A stretch of DNA of 40,954 nucleotides, from contig CALWWB010000006.1 in NCBI GenBank assembly GCA_944385175.1, forward strand, positions 1 to 40,954, given 5' to 3'. Shown piece by piece: positions 9,644 through 16,050 of this stretch (the stretch's first letter is position 1; each line of letters opens with the position of its first letter). This stretch comes from an uncultured Oscillospiraceae bacterium (lineage in GTDB: Bacteria; Bacillota; Clostridia; Oscillospirales; Oscillospiraceae). The translations under genes and the position numbers were made by a program. The notes under the pieces are model-generated. The model ran no database searches. It was not told the origin of the DNA and saw only the letters and a program-made list of their open reading frames with translations.

Positions 9644-9710
9644 TTTAATTTCCTCCTGTATATGTGATTTGTTTTTTATAAAATTAATATATAACAAAGA
9701 GCTTACGCTC

Positions 9711-10328
9711 TCAGTTAGCTACTTTTACCATGGCAAAGCGGATCACCTTATCGCCCATTTTAAAGCCCTTCTGGAAAACCTCAACTATCTCGTTCTCGCC
9801 CTTCTCTTCATCGTCCACATGCATCACCGCATTGTGGAGGCTGGGATCAAACTTGCAGCCCAGGCTCTCTATCTCGCTGACGCCCAGCTTTTCCATAGTA
9901 GTGTTGAACTGGCTCATTATCATTTCCACTCCCCGGCGGTAGGCTTCGTCGGAGGTGGGCTGATCCAGAGCCCGCACCAGATTGTCGTACACCGGCAGGA
10001 ATTTCTTCAGGGTCTCTGCCTTTATCTCGGCGTAAAGGCCATCCCTTTCCCGCTGGCTGCGCTTGCGGAAGTTGTCGTACTCGGCGCAGATGCGCAGGTA
10101 CTTGTCGTTGAGTATGGCCAGTTCATCAGCTGCCAAAGGCTTTTCCGCCTTCTGCTCCTTGTCGGTCTGGGCTGCACCGGCTTCTTTTTGCCCCGTCTGC
10201 TTTTCTGGCTTTATGTCCCTGCTGTTTATTTCTTCACTGTTTATTTCCTTGGCGTTCTCCTGAGGAGCAGCTTCTTCCTTCTTTTCTTCCTGCTGTTCAG
10301 GAGCCGCCGGCTTTTTATCTTTGCTCAT
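9711..10328 (-). CDS. grpE: GrpE, nucleotide exchange factor for DnaK
   Basis: The 205-residue protein has a long, low-complexity charged N-terminal stretch rich in E, K, Q and A (about 1-65), the coiled-coil dimer stalk, and the core with [26 protein letters not shown] and the C-terminal beta domain ending [22 protein letters not shown] in pieces typical of GrpE. It releases ADP from DnaK. Its ATG lies inside the 3' end of hrcA (14-base overlap), so it is coupled to it. Confidence 0.96.
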   Translation of the reverse strand: MSKDKKPAAPEQQEEKKEEAAPQENAKEINSEEINSRDIKPEKQTGQKEAGAAQTDKEQKAEKPLAADELAILNDKYLRICAEYDNFRKRSQRERDGLYAEIKAETLKKFLPVYDNLVRALDQPTSDEAYRRGVEMIMSQFNTTMEKLGVSEIESLGCKFDPSLHNAVMHVDDEEKGENEIVEVFQKGFKMGDKVIRFAMVKVAN

Positions 10329-11406
10329 CGGATATATCTCCCTTGACTATCAGTTTATTGTGTATGCCCTCCGGGGGGCCTTCCCCGCCTCCCAGGCGCT
10401 GGGACAGGCCCGCAGCCAGCAGGCTCAGCTTCTCGGCCACGGCGGAATAGTCCATTCTGGTGGGGCCCACCACGCCGATGATGCCCCGGGTATTGTCCCC
10501 GGCATCGTAGCTGGCGATGATGACGCTGGAATCCTTCAGCTCCTCGGCCACATTTTCCGGGCCGATCAGCACCTTCACCTCATTGGGCGCGCTCATGGTC
10601 ACACCCGGCGGCAGTATATATCCTCCGCCGGAGAGATAACCCATAAGCCTGTGGGCTTTGTCCGGGTCACGGAACTCCGGCTGGCTCAGCAGCCGGTTCT
10701 CCCCGCTTATAAAGGAGGCAGGTACCTTTGCCTCGTTGAGCACGGAAATGGCAAAGGCGGCAATCACCGAAGTGAGGCCCATGGTGTCGTCGGCAGCCCG
10801 CTCGGTGGAATTTATCAGCAGCGGAGTTATCTGGTCCTCGGTTATCCCGGTAAAGCCGGAATTGAAGAGGGAGGACAGTCGCTGCATCATGGGCTGATCC
10901 ACAGACACCGGCAGGTGCACCAGCTTGTTCTTCACGGAATTATTGCTGAGCATCACCACTATGATAAAGGTGTTTGCATCCACATAGATGATGTCAAAAC
11001 GCTTTATAGTCACCGCCGCCTGGGTGGTGAGAGCCAGGGCCGGATAGTTGGTGAGCTGGGAGGCCAAGCGGCTCACGTCGCTTATGGTATCGTCCAGCTG
11101 CTGGAGCTTCTGATTTAGGCGACGGTTTATTTCCTCCGTCTCCTCCAGGCTCAGCCGCTGCTTTTCCATCAGCTCATTGACATACATCCGGTAGCCCATA
11201 GGTGTGGGCACCCGTCCGGCCGAGGTGTGAGGCTGTTCCAGATAGCCCATATTCACCAGTTCTGCCAGCTCGTTGCGGATGGTGGCCGAAGAACAGCCCA
11301 AGCCCGCCTTGGCGGCTATGGCTTTGCTGCCCACCGGCTCCGCGGTCTGGATGTATTCATCAACCACTGCGGCCAGTATTTTCTTTTTTCTTTCGCTTAT
11401 AGGCAT
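10315..11406 (-). CDS. hrcA: HrcA, heat-inducible repressor of the CIRCE regulon
   Basis: This 363-residue repressor binds CIRCE operators and is kept active by GroEL in known systems. The winged helix-turn-helix is at the N terminus (ERKKKILAAVVDEYIQTAEPVGSKA and ATIRNELAELVNMGYLEQPHTSAGRVPT are family hallmarks), followed by the dimerisation and GAF-like domains; IGPENV and IGVVGPTRMDY are near the end. The start at 11406 (MPISERKKK) is preferred to an upstream in-frame codon at 11493, because the promoter and CIRCE lie between the two. The operon order hrcA-grpE-dnaK-dnaJ is classic for Bacillota. Confidence 0.96.
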   Translation of the reverse strand: MPISERKKKILAAVVDEYIQTAEPVGSKAIAAKAGLGCSSATIRNELAELVNMGYLEQPHTSAGRVPTPMGYRMYVNELMEKQRLSLEETEEINRRLNQKLQQLDDTISDVSRLASQLTNYPALALTTQAAVTIKRFDIIYVDANTFIIVVMLSNNSVKNKLVHLPVSVDQPMMQRLSSLFNSGFTGITEDQITPLLINSTERAADDTMGLTSVIAAFAISVLNEAKVPASFISGENRLLSQPEFRDPDKAHRLMGYLSGGGYILPPGVTMSAPNEVKVLIGPENVAEELKDSSVIIASYDAGDNTRGIIGVVGPTRMDYSAVAEKLSLLAAGLSQRLGGGEGPPEGIHNKLIVKGDISDEQR

Positions 11407-11407
11407 C

Positions 11408-11416
11408 TTAGCACTC
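11408..11416. promoter_or_regulatory. Extra CIRCE half-site at the hrcA start
   Basis: A third perfect half-site (TTAGCACTC on +, GAGTGCTAA on -) ends one base before the hrcA ATG, 14 bases downstream of the full CIRCE. It overlaps the region where the ribosome must bind. Confidence 0.7.
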
Positions 11417-11430
11417 ACCGCTTCCGACTG

Positions 11431-11457
11431 TTGGCACTCTTGCTTTCCGAGTGCTAA
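11431..11457. promoter_or_regulatory. CIRCE operator
   Basis: On the minus strand TTAGCACTC-N9-GAGTGCCAA matches CIRCE (TTAGCACTC-N9-GAGTGCTAA) with one mismatch. It overlaps the -10 box, so HrcA bound here would block the promoter of its own operon. Confidence 0.95.
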
Positions 11458-11484
11458 TATAACATCAGGGGCGGGCTTTGTCAA
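11456..11484 (-). promoter_or_regulatory. Sigma-A promoter of the hrcA-grpE-dnaK-dnaJ operon
   Basis: On the minus strand: TTGACA (11484-11479), 17-base spacer, TATATT (11461-11456). The -10 box shares two bases with the CIRCE left arm. Confidence 0.88.
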
Positions 11485-11537
11485 TAGCTTCACCCCTCTG
11501 CCTTTTAAAATTCACAGTTTTGTCAAGAACGAATGAG

Positions 11538-11566
11538 TTTACAAATCTCGCCTTATGAGTTAGAAT
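11538..11566 (+). promoter_or_regulatory. Candidate promoter of the MarR gene
   Basis: TTTACA (11538-11543), 17-base spacer, TAGAAT (11561-11566), with the start codon about 37 bases downstream. It is divergent from the heat-shock promoter. Confidence 0.65.
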
Positions 11567-11602
11567 AACTGGGTAAAAAAGGTACCCGGAGGCATGCAAA
11601 AA

Positions 11603-12037
11603 ATGGTGGACAAGAGCTTTGTGGAGATATACGACAAATTCAAACTCAGGTTTTATCGCAGCGTATTTGAGCTGGTCCGGGAACGGGAGGGCTCTCTCTC
11701 CGCCATGGAGGCTTTTTCCCTGGAGGTAATAAACATGCTCTCCGAACCCACGGTGGGCCAGTTTGCGGATTTTCTTAACATCTCCCAATCCAACGCCACC
11801 TATAAAGTGAACAGCCTTATCAAGAAGGGCTATCTGGAACGGCAGAATTCCCAGACTGACCGTAGAGAATACCACCTGGTGCTCTCGGAGAAATATTACA
11901 ATTATGCAAGTCTCATGAGCAGCTACGAGATGCAGGTAATAGAGCGGATAAAACAGCGCTTCGACAAAGAGGATCTGGAAAACCTGGACCGCATGCTGCA
12001 AATAATCTCCACCGAGCTCATGCCCGAGTGTGAGTGA
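11603..12037 (+). CDS. MarR-family transcriptional regulator
   Basis: This 144-residue winged-helix protein has the MarR layout: an N-terminal dimer helix, LSEPTVGQFADFLNISQSNATYKVNSLIKKGYLERQ as helix-turn-helix (here read in parts), the wing RQNSQTDRREYHL with the conserved DRR, and C-terminal dimerisation helices. ATG 11603 is preferred to ATG 11594 because GGAGG at 11588-11592 is only one base from the latter but 10 from the former. It is monocistronic, with its own promoter and terminator, and no adjacent efflux or stress gene suggests a target. Ligand unknown. Confidence 0.9.
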   Translation: MVDKSFVEIYDKFKLRFYRSVFELVREREGSLSAMEAFSLEVINMLSEPTVGQFADFLNISQSNATYKVNSLIKKGYLERQNSQTDRREYHLVLSEKYYNYASLMSSYEMQVIERIKQRFDKEDLENLDRMLQIISTELMPECE

Positions 12038-12070
12038 TATGCCGCTTGAGAGCCAAACAAATGTAAGATA

Positions 12071-12110
12071 ATAGCAGAAGCCGTAAGCGTGACCTTACGG
12101 CTTCTGCTAT
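12071..12110. terminator. Intrinsic terminator between the MarR and TraX-like genes
   Basis: A perfect 17-bp stem (12071-12087 with 12094-12110; ATAGCAGAAGCCGTAAG and complement) with a 6-base loop lies between converging genes. The T-rich tail TTCTATAATT on + is weak. Confidence 0.8.
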
Positions 12111-12139
12111 TTCTATAATTGCTGCTTTTCTTCAGCACA

Positions 12140-13021
12140 TCAGAACAAGATATTTGCCGCCCCCAGGGCCAGAAGATGCACGGGGTAAATCACATAGAAT
12201 CCCCATTTGACCAGGGCGCTGTGCTTTGCCGGGCCTCCCTTTTCCCCGTTGTAGAGCCGCACCAGCAGTGCCGCCACAAAGGAGAAGTAGAAAAGCTGAA
12301 CTGCAACATTACTGTAGTAGGCAAAACACCACAAGCCCACCGCCGCCATCTGGGCCGTCCTGTCGTGGCGGCAGAGATAGAGGGCCACTATGAGCACAAT
12401 TCCCAACAGACTGTAGTCTATCCGACCTTCAAACACCCATATCAGCATAATGGCCACCGCAGCCCGTATCAGTGTTCCCGTCAGCCCGACTCTCTTGCTT
12501 GTCCAACCCTCTATGATCCAAATTGTGACAAATCCCAGGCTCAAGGTATAGAACACACTCAGTTCCCAGCTGAGATATTCATACCCGGCCACCTGTGCTC
12601 TCAGCTGTCCAAACAGCAGAGCCAGGCACAGCCACAGCACCGATATATCCCTGTTGCAGAAAAGCAAATAGGCGGCCACAACACACAGGGAAAACAGTAG
12701 ATAGAGCCATATATCATAGTTAAAGCTCAGTGCCGTTGTGGCGGATATCTCCCCGTAATTCATATCCGAGAATACCATGGCAAAGGGGATCTGGGACAAG
12801 GCCGCAAACATCACAAGCCTTGAAAGGTACTTTTTTCTGTTGGAGGTTTTCTCGAAGCCATTCACCAGCAGGAAACAGTACAGGGGAAAAGCCAAGCGGC
12901 CGAAGGCCCTCATATATAGGTACATATTCCAGCTGGGAAAATTTCTGCCGTAAAGAACTACCGCCAGATGATCTACCACCATGGAAACCACCGCAATTAT
13001 TTTAAGGACAAAAGCGCTCAT
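12140..13021 (-). CDS. TraX-like membrane protein
   Basis: The 293-residue polytopic protein resembles the TraX family, named after the F-plasmid pilin acetylase; chromosomal members in Clostridia are of unknown substrate. Matching features are the N-terminal KIIAVVSMVVDHLAVVL, then AFGRLAFPLYCFLLVNGFEKT and LVMFAALSQIPFAM, followed by about seven more hydrophobic segments and a C-terminal YVIYPVHLLALG. The conserved D-H in the first segment and R-x-x-R-L in the second are kept. ATG 13021 is taken over GTG 13045; the ribosome site is weak for both. It is transcribed away from a small XRE regulator, with a large palindrome between them. Acyl transfer activity is inferred from the family name only. 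Confidence 0.82.
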   Translation of the reverse strand: MSAFVLKIIAVVSMVVDHLAVVLYGRNFPSWNMYLYMRAFGRLAFPLYCFLLVNGFEKTSNRKKYLSRLVMFAALSQIPFAMVFSDMNYGEISATTALSFNYDIWLYLLFSLCVVAAYLLFCNRDISVLWLCLALLFGQLRAQVAGYEYLSWELSVFYTLSLGFVTIWIIEGWTSKRVGLTGTLIRAAVAIMLIWVFEGRIDYSLLGIVLIVALYLCRHDRTAQMAAVGLWCFAYYSNVAVQLFYFSFVAALLVRLYNGEKGGPAKHSALVKWGFYVIYPVHLLALGAANILF

Positions 13022-13060
13022 TTTCTTTAACTCAAAGTTTTGCACACAAACTGTAAAGAA

Positions 13061-13089
13061 AGTATAATATATTTTTTGTTATTACGCAA
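13061..13089 (-). promoter_or_regulatory. Candidate promoter of the TraX-like gene
   Basis: On the minus strand: TTGCGT (13089-13084), 17-base spacer, TATACT (13066-13061). The -35 box forms the left end of the 26-bp palindrome, so a protein bound there would compete with RNA polymerase. Confidence 0.5.
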
Positions 13090-13109
13090 GTGCGTATACG
13101 CACTTGCGT
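13084..13109. promoter_or_regulatory. 26-bp perfect palindromic operator with four ordered half-sites
   Basis: The sequence reads ACGCA-AG-TGCGT-AT-ACGCA-CT-TGCGT. It is one perfect 26-bp palindrome that also contains two adjacent 12-bp dyads. It lies between the divergent TraX-like and small XRE genes, and the adjacent XRE protein is the natural candidate to bind it. No T-tract follows, so it is not a terminator. Confidence 0.75.
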
Positions 13110-13142
13110 TTATTTGCATACACTTTCTTTGAGGTGATTTTA

Positions 13143-13385
13143 ATGTCCGTCAAAGATGCTGTTGCAACACGCTTTCGCTCCCTATGTACACAACGAAATA
13201 TAAGAGCCAATGAACTAGCAAACATTTCAGGGGTAACACCGTCAACAGTTTATAGTCTTCTGGATGAGCGTAGGAGAGACGTATCAATAATTACCATAAA
13301 GAAGTTGTGTGACGGTCTAGAGATAAGTCTGGGAGAATTCTTCTCCTCACCAGAGTTTGACCAGTTGGAACAGGAGGTAATATGA
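13143..13385 (+). CDS. Small XRE-family helix-turn-helix regulator
   Basis: The 80-residue protein is essentially a single Cro/CI-type domain: RFRSLCTQRNIRANELANIS, then GVTPSTVYSLLDERRRDVS as recognition region, then LCDGLEISLGEFFSSPEF. ATG 13143 follows GAGGTG at 13131-13136; an upstream in-frame start at 13104 would overlap the operator and lacks a ribosome site. Codon use is visibly more A/T-rich than in neighbours, which may mean recent acquisition. It likely autoregulates and controls the divergent TraX-like gene through the palindrome at 13084-13109. This is inferred from position. Confidence 0.88.
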   Translation: MSVKDAVATRFRSLCTQRNIRANELANISGVTPSTVYSLLDERRRDVSIITIKKLCDGLEISLGEFFSSPEFDQLEQEVI

Positions 13386-13390
13386 ATTTA

Positions 13391-13419
13391 GGAGCCGCAG
13401 ACGAAATGTCTGCGGCTCC
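13391..13419. terminator. Candidate terminator hairpin after the small XRE gene
   Basis: A perfect 12-bp stem (GGAGCCGCAGAC, loop GAAAT, complement) begins 5 bases after the stop. There is no good T-tract on either strand, so efficiency is uncertain. Confidence 0.5.
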
Positions 13420-13463
13420 CGGTGCTGACATATTATATTACTTTTAAGCTACAGCAATATCTC

Positions 13464-14798
13464 TCAGTCGTCCATGTCCTCAAAGGCGGCCAGGCCCCGC
13501 TTGGCCTCCACCTTTACGTCTCCGTGGTGCACGAATACCATGGTAACAAAGCTCATAGCCACAAAGAAGGCGGCATAGGGAAATAGTACCCGGTAATCGA
13601 TATGGCGCATCAGGGTACCCGCCAGCATCGGGGTGATTATCTGAGCGGACATGGAGGCAGTGTAGTAATATCCTGTGAACTTGCCTATATCCGAGCCCTT
13701 GCACATCTCCACCACCATGGGCAGGGAGTTGACGTTGATGGCGGCCCAGGCCAGGCCCACCAGAGCAAAGACCACGAACATGATGGCGTTGATGCTGCTG
13801 TACACCGTGGTGAGCACATAACCCAGGGCAAAGCAGCTTGCCAGCAGGATGATGCCCCCCATTATTGTCTTTCTCCGGCCTATTTTAGAGGCCAGGGCCC
13901 CTATGGGTATGTAGGAGACTATGGCGCCGCCGGTAGCTATGAGCAGACAGGTAGAGGCTCCGCCCAGGCCCTGGCCCATGACCACGCTCACATAGGTAGT
14001 GAACCAGGTGGTAACTCCATTGTAGCCCACGAACCACAGTGCTATGGAGGCCAGCAGGAATCCCAGGGAGCGCTTCACGGGAGCAGGCAGCACCTCGTTG
14101 CCGCTGCCGTCATTCTGAGCCAGATCCCACTCCGGATGCTGCTTTTCCAGAGCCTGGTTTTCCGCTGTGAGCTTAGACTCCTTTATGGTGATGAACAAAA
14201 CGGCAATAGAGACGAACATGATGGCGGACACCACCATGAACAGAGGTTGGTAATTCACATGGCTGAGTCCCTGAACCTTGGAGTTGGGATACATCACAGC
14301 CGCCACTCCCAGGTAGATTATGCCGCCTACAGCGCCCATGAGATTGATGATGGCATTGCCCTTGGAGCGCAGTGGTTTGGGAGTCACGTCAGGCATGAGG
14401 GCCACGGCCGGGGAGCGGTAGGTACCCATTGCAATGAGCAACAGTCCAAGTACGATAACAAAGGAGACCAGTTCAAAACCGGAGGGTGATGCTGCATAGC
14501 CGTTATCCAGCAGAGGCAGGAAATTCATAAGCACGATGGCGCAGCCGGTACCGAACAGAATAAAGGGCATGCGCTTGCCTATCCCGGTATGGGTCCTGTC
14601 GGATATGCCGCCGAAAATGGGCAGCAAAAACAGGGCCAGTACGTTGTCCGCTGCCATTATGGCTCCGGACAAAGTCTCGTTCAAATGGAAAGTATTGGTG
14701 AGTATAAGAGGCACGATGCTGTCGTACATCTGCCAGAAGGCGCATATGGACAGAAAAGCCAGGCCAACCAGTATGGTGCGTGTATTATTCAGCTTCAT
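13464..14798 (-). CDS. Major facilitator superfamily transporter, sugar-transporter-like (SLC45/GPH-like)
   Basis: The 444-residue protein has about 12 membrane segments with a hydrophilic central loop (KESKLTAENQALEKQ and on). The MFS loop 2-3 motif appears as GGISDRTHTGIGKR, and MPDVTPKPLRSKGNAI is typical of SLC45/sucrose-proton symporter-like members. The second-half equivalent is ASKIGRRKTIMGG. The ATG follows GGAGGTTTCACAA. It has its own promoter and is divergent from the GDPD gene. Substrate cannot be assigned; sugars or glycosides are most likely for the subgroup. Confidence 0.85.
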   Translation of the reverse strand: MKLNNTRTILVGLAFLSICAFWQMYDSIVPLILTNTFHLNETLSGAIMAADNVLALFLLPIFGGISDRTHTGIGKRMPFILFGTGCAIVLMNFLPLLDNGYAASPSGFELVSFVIVLGLLLIAMGTYRSPAVALMPDVTPKPLRSKGNAIINLMGAVGGIIYLGVAAVMYPNSKVQGLSHVNYQPLFMVVSAIMFVSIAVLFITIKESKLTAENQALEKQHPEWDLAQNDGSGNEVLPAPVKRSLGFLLASIALWFVGYNGVTTWFTTYVSVVMGQGLGGASTCLLIATGGAIVSYIPIGALASKIGRRKTIMGGIILLASCFALGYVLTTVYSSINAIMFVVFALVGLAWAAINVNSLPMVVEMCKGSDIGKFTGYYYTASMSAQIITPMLAGTLMRHIDYRVLFPYAAFFVAMSFVTMVFVHHGDVKVEAKRGLAAFEDMDD

Positions 14799-14828
14799 TT
14801 GTGAAACCTCCGCAAATTTATCCTTTAT

Positions 14829-14857
14829 ATTTTATAATAGCACAGCAAATTTTACAA
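14829..14857 (-). promoter_or_regulatory. Candidate promoter of the MFS transporter gene
   Basis: On the minus strand: TTGTAA (14857-14852), 17-base spacer, TAAAAT (14834-14829). Confidence 0.5.
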
Positions 14858-14865
14858 TAATAAAA

Positions 14866-14895
14866 TTGACTGGTGCAAGCCTACGGTGGTAAAAT
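14866..14895 (+). promoter_or_regulatory. Candidate promoter of the GDPD gene
   Basis: TTGACT (14866-14871), 18-base spacer, TAAAAT (14890-14895), about 33 bases before the TTG start. It is back to back with the MFS promoter. Confidence 0.55.
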
Positions 14896-14927
14896 ACAAG
14901 TAAGAAATGGAAAAAGAGGTGCCGTGA

Positions 14928-15743
14928 TTGAACAAGAAAACGAAGCTATGCTGCGCCGCGGCTGCGGCGGCTGCGGCCCTGCCGGTATTCCTGCTGTCCC
15001 CCGGCCACGCCACCCGGCGGCAGAAGGCCCCCTTCATGGGCATGAACTTTGCCCATCGTGGCCTCCATTCCCGGGACAAGGTCGTGCCGGAAAATTCTCT
15101 CGCCGCCTTTCGTTTGGCTGCCCGGGCGGGCTACGGCGTGGAACTGGATGTGCATCTGAGCCGGGACGGACAGGTGGTAGTCTTTCATGATGATGACCTG
15201 GGGCGCATCTGCGGCGTGGAAGGCCGGGTGGAGGACTACAGTTATGAGCAACTGCAGCAATTTCCTCTCTGCGGCACGGAGGAGCGCATTCCTCTACTCA
15301 GCCAGGTGCTGGAGGTAATACGGGGCAGAGGGCCCATCATCCTGGAGATCAAGAACGGCCCCAACAACCGGGAGCTCTGCCGCAAGACTCTCTCCCTGCT
15401 GAACAATTACCGGGGCAGCGTATGTGTGGAGAGCTTCAACCCTCTCATAGTTGCCTGGTTCCGCTTCCACGCCCGGGACATACTCCGGGGGCAACTGTCT
15501 ATGCCCTCCAAGTATTACGACATGAAGAAGCCTTGGGCCTTTGTTTTCTCTCATTGCCTGATGAACTTCATCGCCCGTCCCCAGTTCATCGCCTACCGGA
15601 TTGGCCCCAGGCCCCTGGCGGTGCGCTTCTCGGAACTGCTGGGTGCCATGAAGGTGGGCTGGACCTCCCATGAGCCCCGGAATGAAAAAGGGCGGGATGC
15701 CGTGATCTTCGAATTTTATAAACCCCGTATCAGCTTCAAGTGA
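14928..15743 (+). CDS. Glycerophosphodiester phosphodiesterase, membrane-anchored
   Basis: The 271-residue protein hydrolyses glycerophosphodiesters from lipid turnover to glycerol-3-phosphate and an alcohol. A short basic N terminus (NKKTK) and an Ala/Leu hydrophobic stretch (about 7-25) form an uncleaved signal anchor, so the enzyme should face the outside. The catalytic GDPD residues are visible: H43-R44 in FAHRGLHS, E55 in PENS, E72 and D74 in VELDVHLS, and H87 in VVFHDDDL. The start is TTG at 14928 with GAGGTG 6 bases upstream; no in-frame ATG precedes the signal segment. Its terminator hairpin is duplicated downstream. Confidence 0.92.
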   Translation: MNKKTKLCCAAAAAAAALPVFLLSPGHATRRQKAPFMGMNFAHRGLHSRDKVVPENSLAAFRLAARAGYGVELDVHLSRDGQVVVFHDDDLGRICGVEGRVEDYSYEQLQQFPLCGTEERIPLLSQVLEVIRGRGPIILEIKNGPNNRELCRKTLSLLNNYRGSVCVESFNPLIVAWFRFHARDILRGQLSMPSKYYDMKKPWAFVFSHCLMNFIARPQFIAYRIGPRPLAVRFSELLGAMKVGWTSHEPRNEKGRDAVIFEFYKPRISFK

Positions 15744-15761
15744 ACAGCCTGTACATAACGA

Positions 15762-15793
15762 AGCCCGGCGGCACAGTCTTGTGCCGCCGGGCT
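15762..15793. terminator. GC-rich hairpin after the GDPD gene, first copy
   Basis: The 13-bp stem AGCCCGGCGGCAC with its complement has loop AGTCTT. It is 18 bases after the stop. No T-tract follows it here, but one follows the identical copy at 16001. Confidence 0.6.
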
Positions 15794-16034
15794 CTCAGCT
15801 TGTCAAAGAAGGCATGGCCTTCTTTGACAAAAAGGGTTTGCACTGCGCTCCATGCCTCGGTTGTACGCCGGGGGCGTACAATTCGACACTTCGCTCCGTG
15901 AGAAGTGTTTTCTGCGACGCACATGTCGCCGCAGAAAACGATTGAATTTATTTTTTCGCTGCGGCGAAAAAACTCTGCGAGGCTTTTTCGACAGTCTCAG
16001 AGCCCGGCGGCACAGTCTTGTGCCGCCGGGCTCT
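15762..16034. repeat. Hairpin array bracketed by identical 34-bp palindromic copies
   Basis: This gene-free stretch (15744-16050 has no coding capacity I trust) carries two exact copies of a GC-rich hairpin (15762-15795 and 16001-16034). Between them lie further inverted repeats: 15800-15830 (TTGTCAAAGAAGGC arms), 15861-15881 (TTGTACGCC arms), 15886-15908 (ACACTTC arms), 15907-15939 (GTTTTCTGCG arms) and 15951-15972 (TTTTTTCGC arms). The second copy alone has a T-rich tail (TATATTTTCTTTTT). The pattern suggests insertion of a roughly 205-239 bp palindrome-rich repeat into an ancestral terminator. The opening TCAGCTTGTCAAAGAA recurs near 23868. Confidence 0.75.
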
Positions 16035-16050
16035 GTCTATATTTTCTTTT
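16001..16050 (+). terminator. Second copy of the GC-rich hairpin, with T-rich tail
   Basis: Identical to 15762-15795 and followed by CTGTCTATATTTTCTTTTT. This is the version that looks like a working terminator in the + direction, towards the converging AAA+ gene. Confidence 0.65.

Noticed and set aside
8237..9667. A 476-codon open frame on the + strand opposite dnaK
   Set aside because: It has no ribosome site, mirrors the high-GC codon bias of dnaK, and has low-complexity Gly/His/Val composition. Such antisense frames opposite dnaK are a known artefact.
9668..9710. A possible separate promoter between grpE and dnaK
   Set aside because: The AT-rich stretch contains TATA-like words but no -35 box at 16-18 bases; the operon promoter before hrcA is enough.
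11519..11524. A second TTGACA-like word upstream of the heat-shock promoter
   Set aside because: No -10 box lies at a usable distance; the nearest is at 13 bases.
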